A DNA stretch of 64,000 nt from Acidobacteriota bacterium. Lineage in GTDB: Bacteria; Acidobacteriota; Thermoanaerobaculia; Multivoradales; Multivoraceae. Positions 8,584-17,012 of the stretch are shown here, piece after piece. The stretch covers positions 1 through 64,000 of the forward strand of contig JAPOXA010000064.1 in the NCBI GenBank assembly GCA_026707325.1, read 5' to 3'. A program made the position numbers and the translations under genes. Within the stretch, counting starts at the first letter, position 1. Each line of letters opens with the position of its first letter. The notes beneath the pieces were generated by a model. The model was not told the DNA's origin. It worked only from the letters and a program-made list of their open reading frames with translations, and ran no database searches.

Positions 8584-10932
8584 TCAGAGTCGCAACCGCA
8601 GCGACGCGCGGAACGCACGCGGCTCGGCCGGGCTCAGGAAGCGCGGATCCTCGTAGCCGTTGCCGAGCACCTCGTCAGGTTCGCCAAGGGCGCCGAACGT
8701 CGCGTACTCGCGGTCCGTCACGTTGGACACCTCGAGATCGAGGTCGAGCGACGGTGTGAGATCGATGCGGCTCCAGAGGTCGCCACGCCACGCCGAGCCG
8801 ACCGGCTCCAGCAGGTTCGCCTCGTCGCCTCGCAGGTAGCGGATCGAGTCGCCGAGCAGCCGCGCCCCGACCACAGCGCGGTCGCCGATTCTCAGGTCGG
8901 CGCCGGCCCGGAACTGGCGTCGCGGCACGCCGGGGAGGAAGTCGCCCGGCTCGACCTCGATCTCCCCGTCCTCGGCCAGAGGATGCGGCGGACTCGACAG
9001 CGTCAGGCGGTCCTGGAAGGCCGCGTCGAGCAGGGTGTAGGAGGCATCCCAGTTCAGCCGGCCGAGGCTGCCGCGCAGCCACAACTCCAGCCCCTGCCGG
9101 CGGGTCGCGTCGACGTTCGTGAAGTAGCCGGCGCTGGTGCCGGCGCCGCTCGAGACGAAGATGATGTCGTCCCGACTCTCGCTGTGGAATAGGGCCGCGC
9201 TCCAGCGCAGCGAACGGCCACCGCCGCGCAGGCCGAGCTCGGCACTGGTCGTCACCACCTGATCGAGCGGCGGATCGGCGACGAAGGCGTTCGGCAGCCG
9301 GCACGGGTCGTCCGGATCGGCGCAGGTGAGCTCGACCGGCGTCGGCACCCGGGAAGACTGCGACACGTTGCCGAACAGAAGCATCGACGAACTTCCGTTT
9401 CCTCGCAACTCCCGGACGAAGCCCGCCGAGGGCACGAGCCGCGAGAAGCTGTGATCGCCGTCGAGCGTCGTGCCCAGTTGATCGTTGAGCTCGATCCGGC
9501 TGTCGTTGTAGCGGGCCTGGAGGGTCCAGGTCAGCCGGTCACCGGCAGTCGTCCAGTGCCGCAGCGCCCACAGGCCGGCGTGCCCGGTGTCGGCTATCAG
9601 TCCGACTTCGGAACCGGGAAGCAGCATGCCGCTGCCGATCGTCGTCCTGGTGTCGGTGAGCGATGCGAGTTCCGTCTCGAAGGCGAAATCGGCGCGGCCA
9701 CCGTCCCACGATGCACCGGCGAGCCAGCGGCCCGAACCGGTCAGACCGGAGATCTGGAGCGAGGCGCCCAGGCCTTCCTGCTCGGTGCGGCTCTGGTTGT
9801 TGACCGCGTCGAACTCGTCGAACTCGTCGAGGTCGTCGTGGTCGTCATCGTCGTCGTCGTGATCGTGGTCGTCGTCGTCATGGTCGTCGTCGTGATCGTC
9901 GTCGTCGCCCTCGAAGGCGTCCGCGTTGTAGGTGGCGACGTCGTTCGCGCGAAGGTAGATCTGCGCTTCGAGTTCGAGCCCTGGTCCGATCATCCGGCCG
10001 ACACGCAGCCGCGGGAAGAACAGCTCGTTCCAGGTCTGATCCGGATGCGTGAAGACCTCGGCGCGGTCGATCTCCAGCAGTTCCACCGGCGTCACGCCGT
10101 TTCCGATCAGGTCGTTGTCCGCCACGCCAACCGCGAAGTCGATCCGCTCGCGCTCGCCGCGATGCGAGAGCTTCACCAGCGCCTGCCGCAGCGAGCTGGG
10201 TGAGAAGTCGCGCCAGCCGTCCTCCTCGAAGGAGCGACCACCGACGAACCAGCCGTACTCGTCGTCGGCACCGAGTGCGCCGCCGGCGCCGAACTCGGCC
10301 GCCCGGCGGCCGAAGGAACCGGCCTCGAGCGTCAGGTCGAGCCGCTCCGACTCGAAGCCGCTCCGCGTGTTCAACGCGAGCGCCCCGCCGAGCGTGTTCA
10401 GGCCGAACATCGGGTTCGCGCCAGGCAGGAGTTCCACCTGTTCCGCCGCGAACGTCGGCACCAGGTCCCAGGCGACGACGTCACCGAAGACCTCGTTCAC
10501 CCGCACTCCATCCTCGTAGACCGAGAGCCCCTGGTTCGCGCCCAGGAGCGGCGACGCCCCGAAGCCCCGGTAGAGCACGTCGGACTGCAGCGCGCTCCCT
10601 TGCGCCGGTGCCAGGCTTACGCCGGGCAGTTCCGCCTCGAGCAGGGCGCCGACGCCCGAAACCGCCGACAGGTCGAGCGCCTGCGGCGCCACCCGGTGGA
10701 CCGTCCAGGGCACGCGATCAGGCGATTCGCCCGCGTAGTCGAGCGGAGCGAGGCCGATGACGTCGATCTGCTCGTCGAACTCGCCTTGCTCGGTCGCGGC
10801 GCCGTCGTCGGACGCCGCCTCCTGCTCCGCCGCCGGTACCGCGCCAAGGGGGCCGCCGAGGGCGGGCAGCAGGAGGAAGGTCAACGAGCCGGAAAGCCAG
10901 CGGAGGGAGCGCGGCCGAGGTGGTCCGCTCAT
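8584..10932 (-). CDS. TonB-dependent receptor with His/Asp-rich extracellular loop
   Basis: 782 residues: signal peptide, plug domain (VSGVGALLEAELPGVS, DVLYRGFGASP, VELLPGANPMFGLNTLGGAL) and a 22-strand-type barrel ending in FRASLRLRL with a C-terminal aromatic-poor but typical closing strand. Residues about 340-375 form an extracellular segment made almost only of Asp and His, a probable divalent-metal trap, as known for the zinc receptor ZnuD. The substrate is inferred (Zn, Ni or Co). No TonB box was confidently seen, though EQIDVIGLAP after the signal peptide is a candidate. It starts 23 nt after the acyltransferase gene and precedes the START-like and HupE-like genes on the same strand. 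Confidence 0.88.
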   Translation of the reverse strand: MSGPPRPRSLRWLSGSLTFLLLPALGGPLGAVPAAEQEAASDDGAATEQGEFDEQIDVIGLAPLDYAGESPDRVPWTVHRVAPQALDLSAVSGVGALLEAELPGVSLAPAQGSALQSDVLYRGFGASPLLGANQGLSVYEDGVRVNEVFGDVVAWDLVPTFAAEQVELLPGANPMFGLNTLGGALALNTRSGFESERLDLTLEAGSFGRRAAEFGAGGALGADDEYGWFVGGRSFEEDGWRDFSPSSLRQALVKLSHRGERERIDFAVGVADNDLIGNGVTPVELLEIDRAEVFTHPDQTWNELFFPRLRVGRMIGPGLELEAQIYLRANDVATYNADAFEGDDDDHDDDHDDDDHDHDDDDDDHDDLDEFDEFDAVNNQSRTEQEGLGASLQISGLTGSGRWLAGASWDGGRADFAFETELASLTDTRTTIGSGMLLPGSEVGLIADTGHAGLWALRHWTTAGDRLTWTLQARYNDSRIELNDQLGTTLDGDHSFSRLVPSAGFVRELRGNGSSSMLLFGNVSQSSRVPTPVELTCADPDDPCRLPNAFVADPPLDQVVTTSAELGLRGGGRSLRWSAALFHSESRDDIIFVSSGAGTSAGYFTNVDATRRQGLELWLRGSLGRLNWDASYTLLDAAFQDRLTLSSPPHPLAEDGEIEVEPGDFLPGVPRRQFRAGADLRIGDRAVVGARLLGDSIRYLRGDEANLLEPVGSAWRGDLWSRIDLTPSLDLDLEVSNVTDREYATFGALGEPDEVLGNGYEDPRFLSPAEPRAFRASLRLRL
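9828..9909 (-). repeat. GAC/CAC codon microsatellite in TonB receptor
   Basis: Nearly every codon here, read leftward, is GAC/GAT (Asp) or CAC/CAT (His), giving runs such as DDDDHDDDHDDDDHDHDD. The tract is in frame and low in complexity, so slippage would add or remove Asp/His residues in threes without breaking the frame. The same kind of tract occurs in the ZIP gene near 26.9 kb and twice in the receptor gene near 61.7-62.1 kb. Confidence 0.85.
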
Positions 10933-10955
10933 GCGTCCACTCTATCGCCCCGACT

Positions 10956-11813
10956 CTAGCGCCACCGGCGGTGGCCCCAAAGGTACTGGTCCGGGTCGCG
11001 GCGGATCGCTTCCTCTAGATGCGCGTTCAGGGTTCGGACGATCGCCTCGACGTCGGCCTCGCGGTCGCCCGTACGGGCCTGCTCGATCAGGGGCGACAGG
11101 CTCAGCTCGAAAGTCATCGGCGCCATTCGGCGGCAGACCAGGAAAGTCAGCGGCGTCCGGGCGACCAGGTGCAGCATCGCGGCGGTCGTGTGGGTCTTCG
11201 CGGGATGGCCGAATAACGGCACGTCGATCCCCCGGCGGGCGTGCTGATCGACGAGCAGAGCCAAGATCTCGCCGTCGCCCAGCAGCTTGAGGAAGCGCCC
11301 CGGATCCGGGTCGTACTTCGGGATCATCCGGAACGCGCGCCGCTGCCGCCGGTCGAGCGCCAGCTCCTGCACCCGCGGGTTGGTCATCGGCCGGGAGATG
11401 CCCGCGACCGGCTTGTAGCGCGACAGCCACTGGCCCGCGATCTCCCAGTTGCCGAAGTGACCGGAGACGACGATCAGGCCGCGGTCGGGATCCTCCAGCA
11501 CCGCCGCCACATCGCCGGGAATGTCCACCCGCAACCGCTCCGGATCGTCGAGCACGAGCGCCGACTTCATCGACTCGACCAGCACCATGCCCATGTGGCG
11601 GGAAGCGCCGCGGCCGATCGCCCGCGCCTCGGTGGCGTCATTGGTCACGCCCGCGCGCAGGATGTTCGAGATCGCTACGCGGCGCCGCTGCCGGTCGGCC
11701 GTCCACCACAGCGAGCCCAGCGCCGCTGCCCAGCGGGAAGCGGCGGCCGGCGGCAGCAGGTCGACACCGAACAGCGCCAGCCGCGCCGCCCAGTATTCGA
11801 GAAGGTGGAGCAC
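10956..11813 (-). CDS. Lipid A-type lauroyl/myristoyl acyltransferase (LpxL/LABLAT family)
   Basis: 285 residues, the usual length for HtrB/LpxL-family inner-membrane acyltransferases that move an acyl chain from acyl-ACP to a lipid acceptor. The catalytic H-x4-E motif is HFGNWE at residues 119-124, followed by the conserved region LGDGEILALLVDQHARRGIDVPLFG and HTTAAMLHLVARTPLTF. The N-terminal membrane helix is ARLALFGVDLLPPAAA-like. It sits 19 nt after a dedicated ACP gene and downstream of a ketosynthase and a FabG, so the acyl donor may be made by this cluster rather than by housekeeping fatty-acid synthesis; that is inference. Confidence 0.88.
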   Translation of the reverse strand: MLHLLEYWAARLALFGVDLLPPAAASRWAAALGSLWWTADRQRRRVAISNILRAGVTNDATEARAIGRGASRHMGMVLVESMKSALVLDDPERLRVDIPGDVAAVLEDPDRGLIVVSGHFGNWEIAGQWLSRYKPVAGISRPMTNPRVQELALDRRQRRAFRMIPKYDPDPGRFLKLLGDGEILALLVDQHARRGIDVPLFGHPAKTHTTAAMLHLVARTPLTFLVCRRMAPMTFELSLSPLIEQARTGDREADVEAIVRTLNAHLEEAIRRDPDQYLWGHRRWR

Positions 11814-11832
11814 CCGACCCAGGAGGCTGCGC

Positions 11833-12087
11833 TCAGGCTCCGTTCTGCTGCAGCAGCGTAATGATCTCGCCGACGGTCCGGGTCTTCACGACCTGCTTCG
11901 GGTCGAGCGCGATTCCGAACTCCTCCTCCACGTCGTAGAGCACGTCGAGGATGGTCAGTGAGTCGAATCCGAGCGACTCGATCGGCGTTTCAGCCTCCAC
12001 CGCATCCCAGTCATGCTCTTCGACCGCGCTGTCGCGCAGCACGTCCCGCAACCGAACGAGGACATCGGCGGTGCCGTCAGCGTCCAT
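11833..12087 (-). CDS. Acyl carrier protein
   Basis: 84 residues, acidic, with the phosphopantetheine attachment site in IESLGFDSLTILDVLYDVEEEFG (Ser43 in GFDSL). Helix II and III residues match acyl carrier proteins. It lies between the ketosynthase (39 nt upstream) and the acyltransferase (19 nt downstream) on the same strand. A dedicated ACP beside a KS, a ketoreductase and an acyltransferase indicates a specialised acyl chain rather than the main FAS ACP, which normally sits with fabD, fabG and fabF. Confidence 0.92.
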   Translation of the reverse strand: MDADGTADVLVRLRDVLRDSAVEEHDWDAVEAETPIESLGFDSLTILDVLYDVEEEFGIALDPKQVVKTRTVGEIITLLQQNGA

Positions 12088-12126
12088 GGGTCGAGGTTAT
12101 CGCCGATTGACCGAACGTGTGCGGCG

Positions 12127-13368
12127 CTACTCTCCGAGGCCCAGCACCAGCACGCCGTTGCTGCCGCCGAAACCGAAGCTGTTCTTCATCACGAAGGGCC
12201 GTTCGAGCGGCTCCGGAACGCCGCCCACGAGCCGGACGCGGCACTCTGGGTCGGGGTTCTCGAGGTTCAGGTTCGAGGGCAGCCGTCCCTGCTCGATGCC
12301 GAGCAGAGCCGCGATCGACTCGATCGCGCCGGATGCCCCCAGGGTGTGGCCGAAGTAGGACTTGTTGGCGGAGACCGGCGCCTCTTCGGCCGCGTCGCCC
12401 AGTACGGCGCAGATCGACCCGCTCTCGCAGACGTCATTGGCAAGCGTGGCGGTGCCGTGGGCGTTCACCGCACCCAGATCGGCGGGTTCGATTCCAGCGG
12501 ACGTCAGAGCCGCACGCATCGCCGCGGCCTGGCCCTCGGCGCTCGGGCTGGTGATGTGACTGGCGTCGGACGACTCGCCGTAGCCCAGAATCTCGCCCCG
12601 GATCCGGGCGCCCCGGCCGCGGGCCCGCTCCCACGACTCGAACACCAGCATGCCGGCGCCCTCGCCGAGCACGCAACCGTCGCGGCCGGCGTCGAACGGC
12701 CGGCAGGCCCGCGCCGGATCGGGGTTCTTCGACATCACGCCCAGGTTGTTCCAGACGCCGTAGTAGAACGGGTCGAAGAAGCCGTCGGCGCCGCCGGTCA
12801 GCACGGTGTCGGCGTAGCCGTGCCGCACCATCCGGTAAGCCGTCCCCATCGCGTTGGTCGCCGACGTGCAGGCCGAGATGACGACGAAGTTGGCGCCCGT
12901 GAGCCGGAAGTGGATCGAGATGCCGCCCGAGATCGCGTTGTCCATGACGCGGGGCACGCTGGTCGGCCGCAGGCCGCGGACGCCGCGCTCCGCGAAGCGC
13001 TGCTGCAGCGTGGTGTTGCTCTCGGCCGCGCCGACCGCCGTTCCCAGGATCACCGCCACCGGCTGGGGTTCGTAGGGCGGAGCGCCGTCGATGAGTCCCG
13101 CGTCCTCGAGCGCCTGGGCGGCCGTCACGATGCCCAGGTCGACCGCCCGATCCGTCGGCCGGCGGCGCAGCCGCTTGAGGCCGGAGGCGACGAAGTCCGG
13201 TTCGACTTCCCCGCCGATGCCGACCTTCATCTCCGACGTGTCGAGGGACCGGAGCCTGGCGATGCCGCCCCTGCCGGCGAACAGGCTGGCGCTGAAGGAC
13301 TCGACGTCCGTGCCGATGGCGCAGGACACGCCGAGGCCGGTGACCGCGACGCGACGGGACTCAGCCAT
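12127..13368 (-). CDS. Beta-ketoacyl-ACP synthase II-like (FabF family)
   Basis: 413 residues, normal for FabF-type condensing enzymes, which elongate acyl-ACP with malonyl-ACP. The Cys-His-His triad is visible: Cys167 in VVISACTSATNA, His304 in VNAHGTATLAND and His341 in KSYFGHTLGASGA, with Lys336. The glycine-rich C-terminal FGFGGSNG is also present. It overlaps the upstream FabG gene by 8 bp, so the pair is translationally coupled. The canonical FabF phrase GPSxS...TACA is changed to VVISACTSA, and the context is not the fab operon, so a specialised lipid or polyene pathway is likely. Confidence 0.9.
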   Translation of the reverse strand: MAESRRVAVTGLGVSCAIGTDVESFSASLFAGRGGIARLRSLDTSEMKVGIGGEVEPDFVASGLKRLRRRPTDRAVDLGIVTAAQALEDAGLIDGAPPYEPQPVAVILGTAVGAAESNTTLQQRFAERGVRGLRPTSVPRVMDNAISGGISIHFRLTGANFVVISACTSATNAMGTAYRMVRHGYADTVLTGGADGFFDPFYYGVWNNLGVMSKNPDPARACRPFDAGRDGCVLGEGAGMLVFESWERARGRGARIRGEILGYGESSDASHITSPSAEGQAAAMRAALTSAGIEPADLGAVNAHGTATLANDVCESGSICAVLGDAAEEAPVSANKSYFGHTLGASGAIESIAALLGIEQGRLPSNLNLENPDPECRVRLVGGVPEPLERPFVMKNSFGFGGSNGVLVLGLGE

Positions 13369-14104
13369 ACATCGACAACCCGCCGTTCACGTGAATCACC
13401 TGGCCGGTGACGTACGACGACTCCGACGACAGCAGGAAGACGGCGACGGCGGCGACCTCGGCCGAAGTCCCCAAGCGCCCGAGCGGTACCCGTAGACGTT
13501 GCCGCTGGTCGTCCGACAGTTCGGTCGTCATGTCCGTCTCGATGAAGCCGGGCGACACCGCGTTGCAGCGGACCCCGAAGCGGGCCGCCTCGAGGGCGAG
13601 GCTGCGGGTTAGGCTGACCATCCCGGCCTTCGACGCGGCGTAGTCGGCGCCCATCCAGCCGCCCGGGCCGTGGGCCGCGAGCGAGGCCATGTTGACGATG
13701 CTGCCGGCCTTCGCCTTGCGCATGACCTTGTAGACGGCACGGGACGCGGCGAACGTCGCCTCCAGATTCACGCGCTGGGTCGCCCGCCAGGCATCGAGGT
13801 CGAGGCCGCGGAACGCGACCGGCCGGCCGCCGCCGGCGTTGTTGACCAGGCCGTCGATCCGGCCGCAGCGCTCGACCACCTGTTCAACCAGGGCCGCTGC
13901 GTTGGCCGGTTCGTCGAAGTCGGCAGCGAGCGGCAGAACGCTCTCCGAATCGATCTCGCCGCAGACCGCCTCGACCTGGGCGAGTTCCCGCCCGTGCAAG
14001 GCGACGGTCGCGCCGCGCGCGGCCGCGGCCTCGGCGGTCGCGCGGCCGATGCCGCGGGTCGAACCGGTGACGAGAATCACCTGACCGGAGAGGGAGGCAG
14101 TCAT
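13361..14104 (-). CDS. 3-oxoacyl-ACP reductase (FabG-like SDR)
   Basis: 247-residue classical short-chain dehydrogenase. The cofactor motif is TGSTRGIG (13-20) with NNAG at 88-91. The catalytic residues are Ser141 (NMASLAAHG), Tyr155 and Lys159 (DYAASKAG). The C-terminus ASEVAAVAVFLLSSESSYVTGQVIHVNGG is typical of FabG. It is the first gene of the leftward KS-ACP-acyltransferase cluster and would reduce the 3-oxo group after condensation. No dehydratase or enoyl reductase is encoded nearby, so a 3-hydroxyacyl product, or borrowing of housekeeping enzymes, is possible. Confidence 0.9.
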   Translation of the reverse strand: MTASLSGQVILVTGSTRGIGRATAEAAAARGATVALHGRELAQVEAVCGEIDSESVLPLAADFDEPANAAALVEQVVERCGRIDGLVNNAGGGRPVAFRGLDLDAWRATQRVNLEATFAASRAVYKVMRKAKAGSIVNMASLAAHGPGGWMGADYAASKAGMVSLTRSLALEAARFGVRCNAVSPGFIETDMTTELSDDQRQRLRVPLGRLGTSAEVAAVAVFLLSSESSYVTGQVIHVNGGLSMYG

Positions 14105-14204
14105 GAGCCGGCCGCAATCGTAGCGCCGTCGGAGCGGTGCCGCCCGTCCGGGTCAGGAGGGGGGCGGCGTTGCTGTTCACGGAACCGTCGTACCATCCCT
14201 ACGG

Positions 14205-17012
14205 ATGGCGACTCTTCTGGTGGACGGGCAGCGAGTCGAGGCCCAGCCGGGCGACAGTCTGCTCGTCACCATGCTGCGGGCCGGGCTGCATCCGACCGGC
14301 GGCGGGTGCCTGTGCCTCGGCGGGGATTGCCCGAACTGCCTCGTGACGGTTGACGGCGTCGCCTACACGCGGAGCTGCCAGGTCCCGGCGCGAGACGGGA
14401 TGGTCGTACGGAGGGATCATCTGGGAGGCGAGGAGCCGGCCCTGCTGTCCGACGAGCCGATGTCGGCCGGGAACGCCGCGCCGGTGCACCATGTCCACTG
14501 CGACACGGTCGTCATCGGACAGGGCGACTCGGGACGCGAGGCCGCGCGGGAAGCGAGCGACGCGGGCCTGGACGTAGTGACTCTGGACGCGCGCGACGGC
14601 CAGCATGTCACCGGGGTCTATCCGGGGCCGCTGGTGGTCGCCTCCGACCAGGCGGGCCGTGTGCTCCACGTCCATCCCAGGCGAGAGATCGTCGTGGCCA
14701 CCGGCGCGGCAGAGATCCAGCCGGTCGTTCCCGGCAGCGATCTGGAGGGACTGGTCACCGGGCGGGCAGCCGCGGAGCTTGTCGCCGCGGGCGTCGGCCT
14801 GGGCCGCGTCGTCGCTGTGGGTGAGAGGCCGTCAGAGCTACCGGAAGGGACACTCGCCGCTCACGTCCCGATCGGCCAGGACGGCTGGAAACTCGTCCGC
14901 TTCGAGGGCGAAGGCCGGGTCGAGGCAGTGGTCGTCCGCCGGCACGCCGACGCCGATGCCACCGAAGAGCGGATCGAATGCGACACGGCCGTCCTCGGCC
15001 TCGGTCGCAATCCACGCAACGCGCTGGCCCGGATGGCCTCGGACCTGCCGGTGCGAGTCGTCGGCAGCGCCGCGATGGAACCGGAACTGCCGGCCTGCCC
15101 GCGCGAGGGAACGGTGTGTCCGTGCAGCGGCGTCACCGTCGCCGACCTCGACGGCGTGTGGGAGCGCGGCTTCCACGAGATGGAGCTGCTCAAGCGGGCG
15201 ACGCTCGCCGGCACCGGCACCTGCCAGGGCGGCGTCTGCCTGCCCTACCTCCGCAGCTTCCTGCTGGAGCGGGGAGGCCGGCTTCAGCCCGCGTTCACCG
15301 CACGGCCCCTCAACCGGCAACTGACCGTGCGCGAACTGGCCGCGGGCGCGCACACCGCCGTGACCGCGCGCTCGCCCCTCCACGACGAGCACCTGAGCCT
15401 CGGCGCGAGAATGGACCGCGCCGGCGGCTGGTGGCGGCCCTGGACCTACGGCCGGAACGACGACGAGTACCGCTCCGTGCGCGAGCGCGTCTCACTCGGC
15501 GACGTGAGTTCGCTCGGCAAGATGACGATCTCCGGGCCGGACGCCGAAGCGTTCCTGGAGCGGATCGTTCCCACCAAAGTCGCGACGATCCGTCCCGGCC
15601 GTTGCCGCTACGTCCTCATGCTGGACGAACGCAGCTACCTGCTCGATGACGGCATGCTCTGCCGGGAAGCGAACCAGGGCGGCGGCGACCGCTTCTTCCT
15701 GACCTCGACCTCCGGCGGGTCCGGCTTCTTCGAGCTGTGGCTCCGCGACTGGGCCGAGGCCTTCGGCTACGACGTCCGCATCCTGAACCACACCGCCTCG
15801 CTGGCGGCGATCAACGTCACCGGCCCACAGGCGGCCCGGCTACTGGCGCGTGCCGGCGCCCGGGCGCTGCCCGCGTTCGGCCTCCACCGGCAGGTGCGTA
15901 TCGCCGGCGTCGACTGCCGGGTCGTTCGCCTGAGCTTCACCGGCGAACTCTCCTACGAGCTACACCATCCGGCCGCTGACGCCCGCACGCTGTGGCGGCG
16001 GCTGCTGGCGGCGGGCGCCAGGTTCAGCGTCCAGCCGCACGGGCTCGAGACCCTGCTCCGTCTGCGGCTCGAGAAGGGCCACATCGTGATCGGCCAGGAC
16101 ACGGACTACGACTCGACTCCGCGCCGGCTCGCCCACGACTGGGCGGTCAACCTGGACAAGGGCGACTTCGTTGGACGTCAGGCCATCCTGCGGACGAACA
16201 AGCAACCGCTCGACAAGCGGCTGGTCACGCTCCTGACGGACGATCCACCGCCGCGGGAAACCCTTGAAGCGCCATCCGCCGAGGGCGCGGCGATCCATGA
16301 CGGCGAGCGCTACGCCGGCTACGTGACGTCCGATGCCGGCACGACGGCAGGCGGCCGCAGGCCGATGCTCGGCTGGCTCTACCTGGACGCGGAGGGCAAC
16401 CTGCCCCGCGAGGTCACGGTCGACGGCCGAGCGGCCCGACGGATCGACGGCGCGACCTACGACCCGGAGGGAGCACGGGCTCGAGCAGCGGTCGACCTCG
16501 CGAGCGAGTCGTCGGAGAACGTCCCTGAGTTCCCGGTTGCCCGTCCGGAGGCAACCGACCTCGCCGCCGAATTCCCAACCAGACCTCCGCGACTCCGCCG
16601 GCTCGAAGCGACCCGTGTATCGGCCACGCCCGCGGCACTCGACGCGGTGGTCGCCGAGCCGCCCTGGCCCGCTGGCGCGCTCGCCTTCCGCACCGCTTCC
16701 GACGAACTCCTGGTGACGGCGACGCCGGACTTCGAGGTCGACGGCGACCCGCACGCGATCGTCGAACGCGAAACCGCGTTCAGCTACGTCTGGCTCGACG
16801 ACGCCACCGCCGAGCGGTTCCTCGACCGCGAGTCCGAGTGGCGTCGGCCCGACGCGCGGCCGGCCCTCGGCCAGGGCGAGGTCGCCGGCATCCCGGCGAA
16901 GCTCTGGTTCGAGACCGGGAGGACCCTGATCCTCACGCCGGCCCCGTTCGCGGCCGCCTTCCAGCGCCGACTGACCGGCTCGCTCGCGGAGCCCGACGGG
17001 GCCACCCCATGA
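14205..17012 (+). CDS. soxA: Sarcosine oxidase alpha subunit, apparently fused to a gamma-like tail
   Basis: 935 residues. Domain order: N-terminal [2Fe-2S] domain (1-90; cysteines in GGCLCLGGDCPNC and TRSC), FAD/NAD-binding part (VVIGQGDSGREAAREA near 100), Cys cluster (VCPCSGVTVAD and GTGTCQGGVC, about 304-350), then a GcvT-like folate-binding domain (about 380-770; FTGELSYELHHPAADA, KGDFVGRQAI). The final 130 residues, ending in GEVAGIPAKLWFETGRTLILTPAP, resemble the SoxG gamma subunit, and no separate soxG is present. The FAD region seems about 100 residues shorter than usual for SoxA. The complex demethylates sarcosine or a related N-methyl amine to formaldehyde or methylene-THF. ATGA overlap with soxB. 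Confidence 0.88.
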   Translation: MATLLVDGQRVEAQPGDSLLVTMLRAGLHPTGGGCLCLGGDCPNCLVTVDGVAYTRSCQVPARDGMVVRRDHLGGEEPALLSDEPMSAGNAAPVHHVHCDTVVIGQGDSGREAAREASDAGLDVVTLDARDGQHVTGVYPGPLVVASDQAGRVLHVHPRREIVVATGAAEIQPVVPGSDLEGLVTGRAAAELVAAGVGLGRVVAVGERPSELPEGTLAAHVPIGQDGWKLVRFEGEGRVEAVVVRRHADADATEERIECDTAVLGLGRNPRNALARMASDLPVRVVGSAAMEPELPACPREGTVCPCSGVTVADLDGVWERGFHEMELLKRATLAGTGTCQGGVCLPYLRSFLLERGGRLQPAFTARPLNRQLTVRELAAGAHTAVTARSPLHDEHLSLGARMDRAGGWWRPWTYGRNDDEYRSVRERVSLGDVSSLGKMTISGPDAEAFLERIVPTKVATIRPGRCRYVLMLDERSYLLDDGMLCREANQGGGDRFFLTSTSGGSGFFELWLRDWAEAFGYDVRILNHTASLAAINVTGPQAARLLARAGARALPAFGLHRQVRIAGVDCRVVRLSFTGELSYELHHPAADARTLWRRLLAAGARFSVQPHGLETLLRLRLEKGHIVIGQDTDYDSTPRRLAHDWAVNLDKGDFVGRQAILRTNKQPLDKRLVTLLTDDPPPRETLEAPSAEGAAIHDGERYAGYVTSDAGTTAGGRRPMLGWLYLDAEGNLPREVTVDGRAARRIDGATYDPEGARARAAVDLASESSENVPEFPVARPEATDLAAEFPTRPPRLRRLEATRVSATPAALDAVVAEPPWPAGALAFRTASDELLVTATPDFEVDGDPHAIVERETAFSYVWLDDATAERFLDRESEWRRPDARPALGQGEVAGIPAKLWFETGRTLILTPAPFAAAFQRRLTGSLAEPDGATP

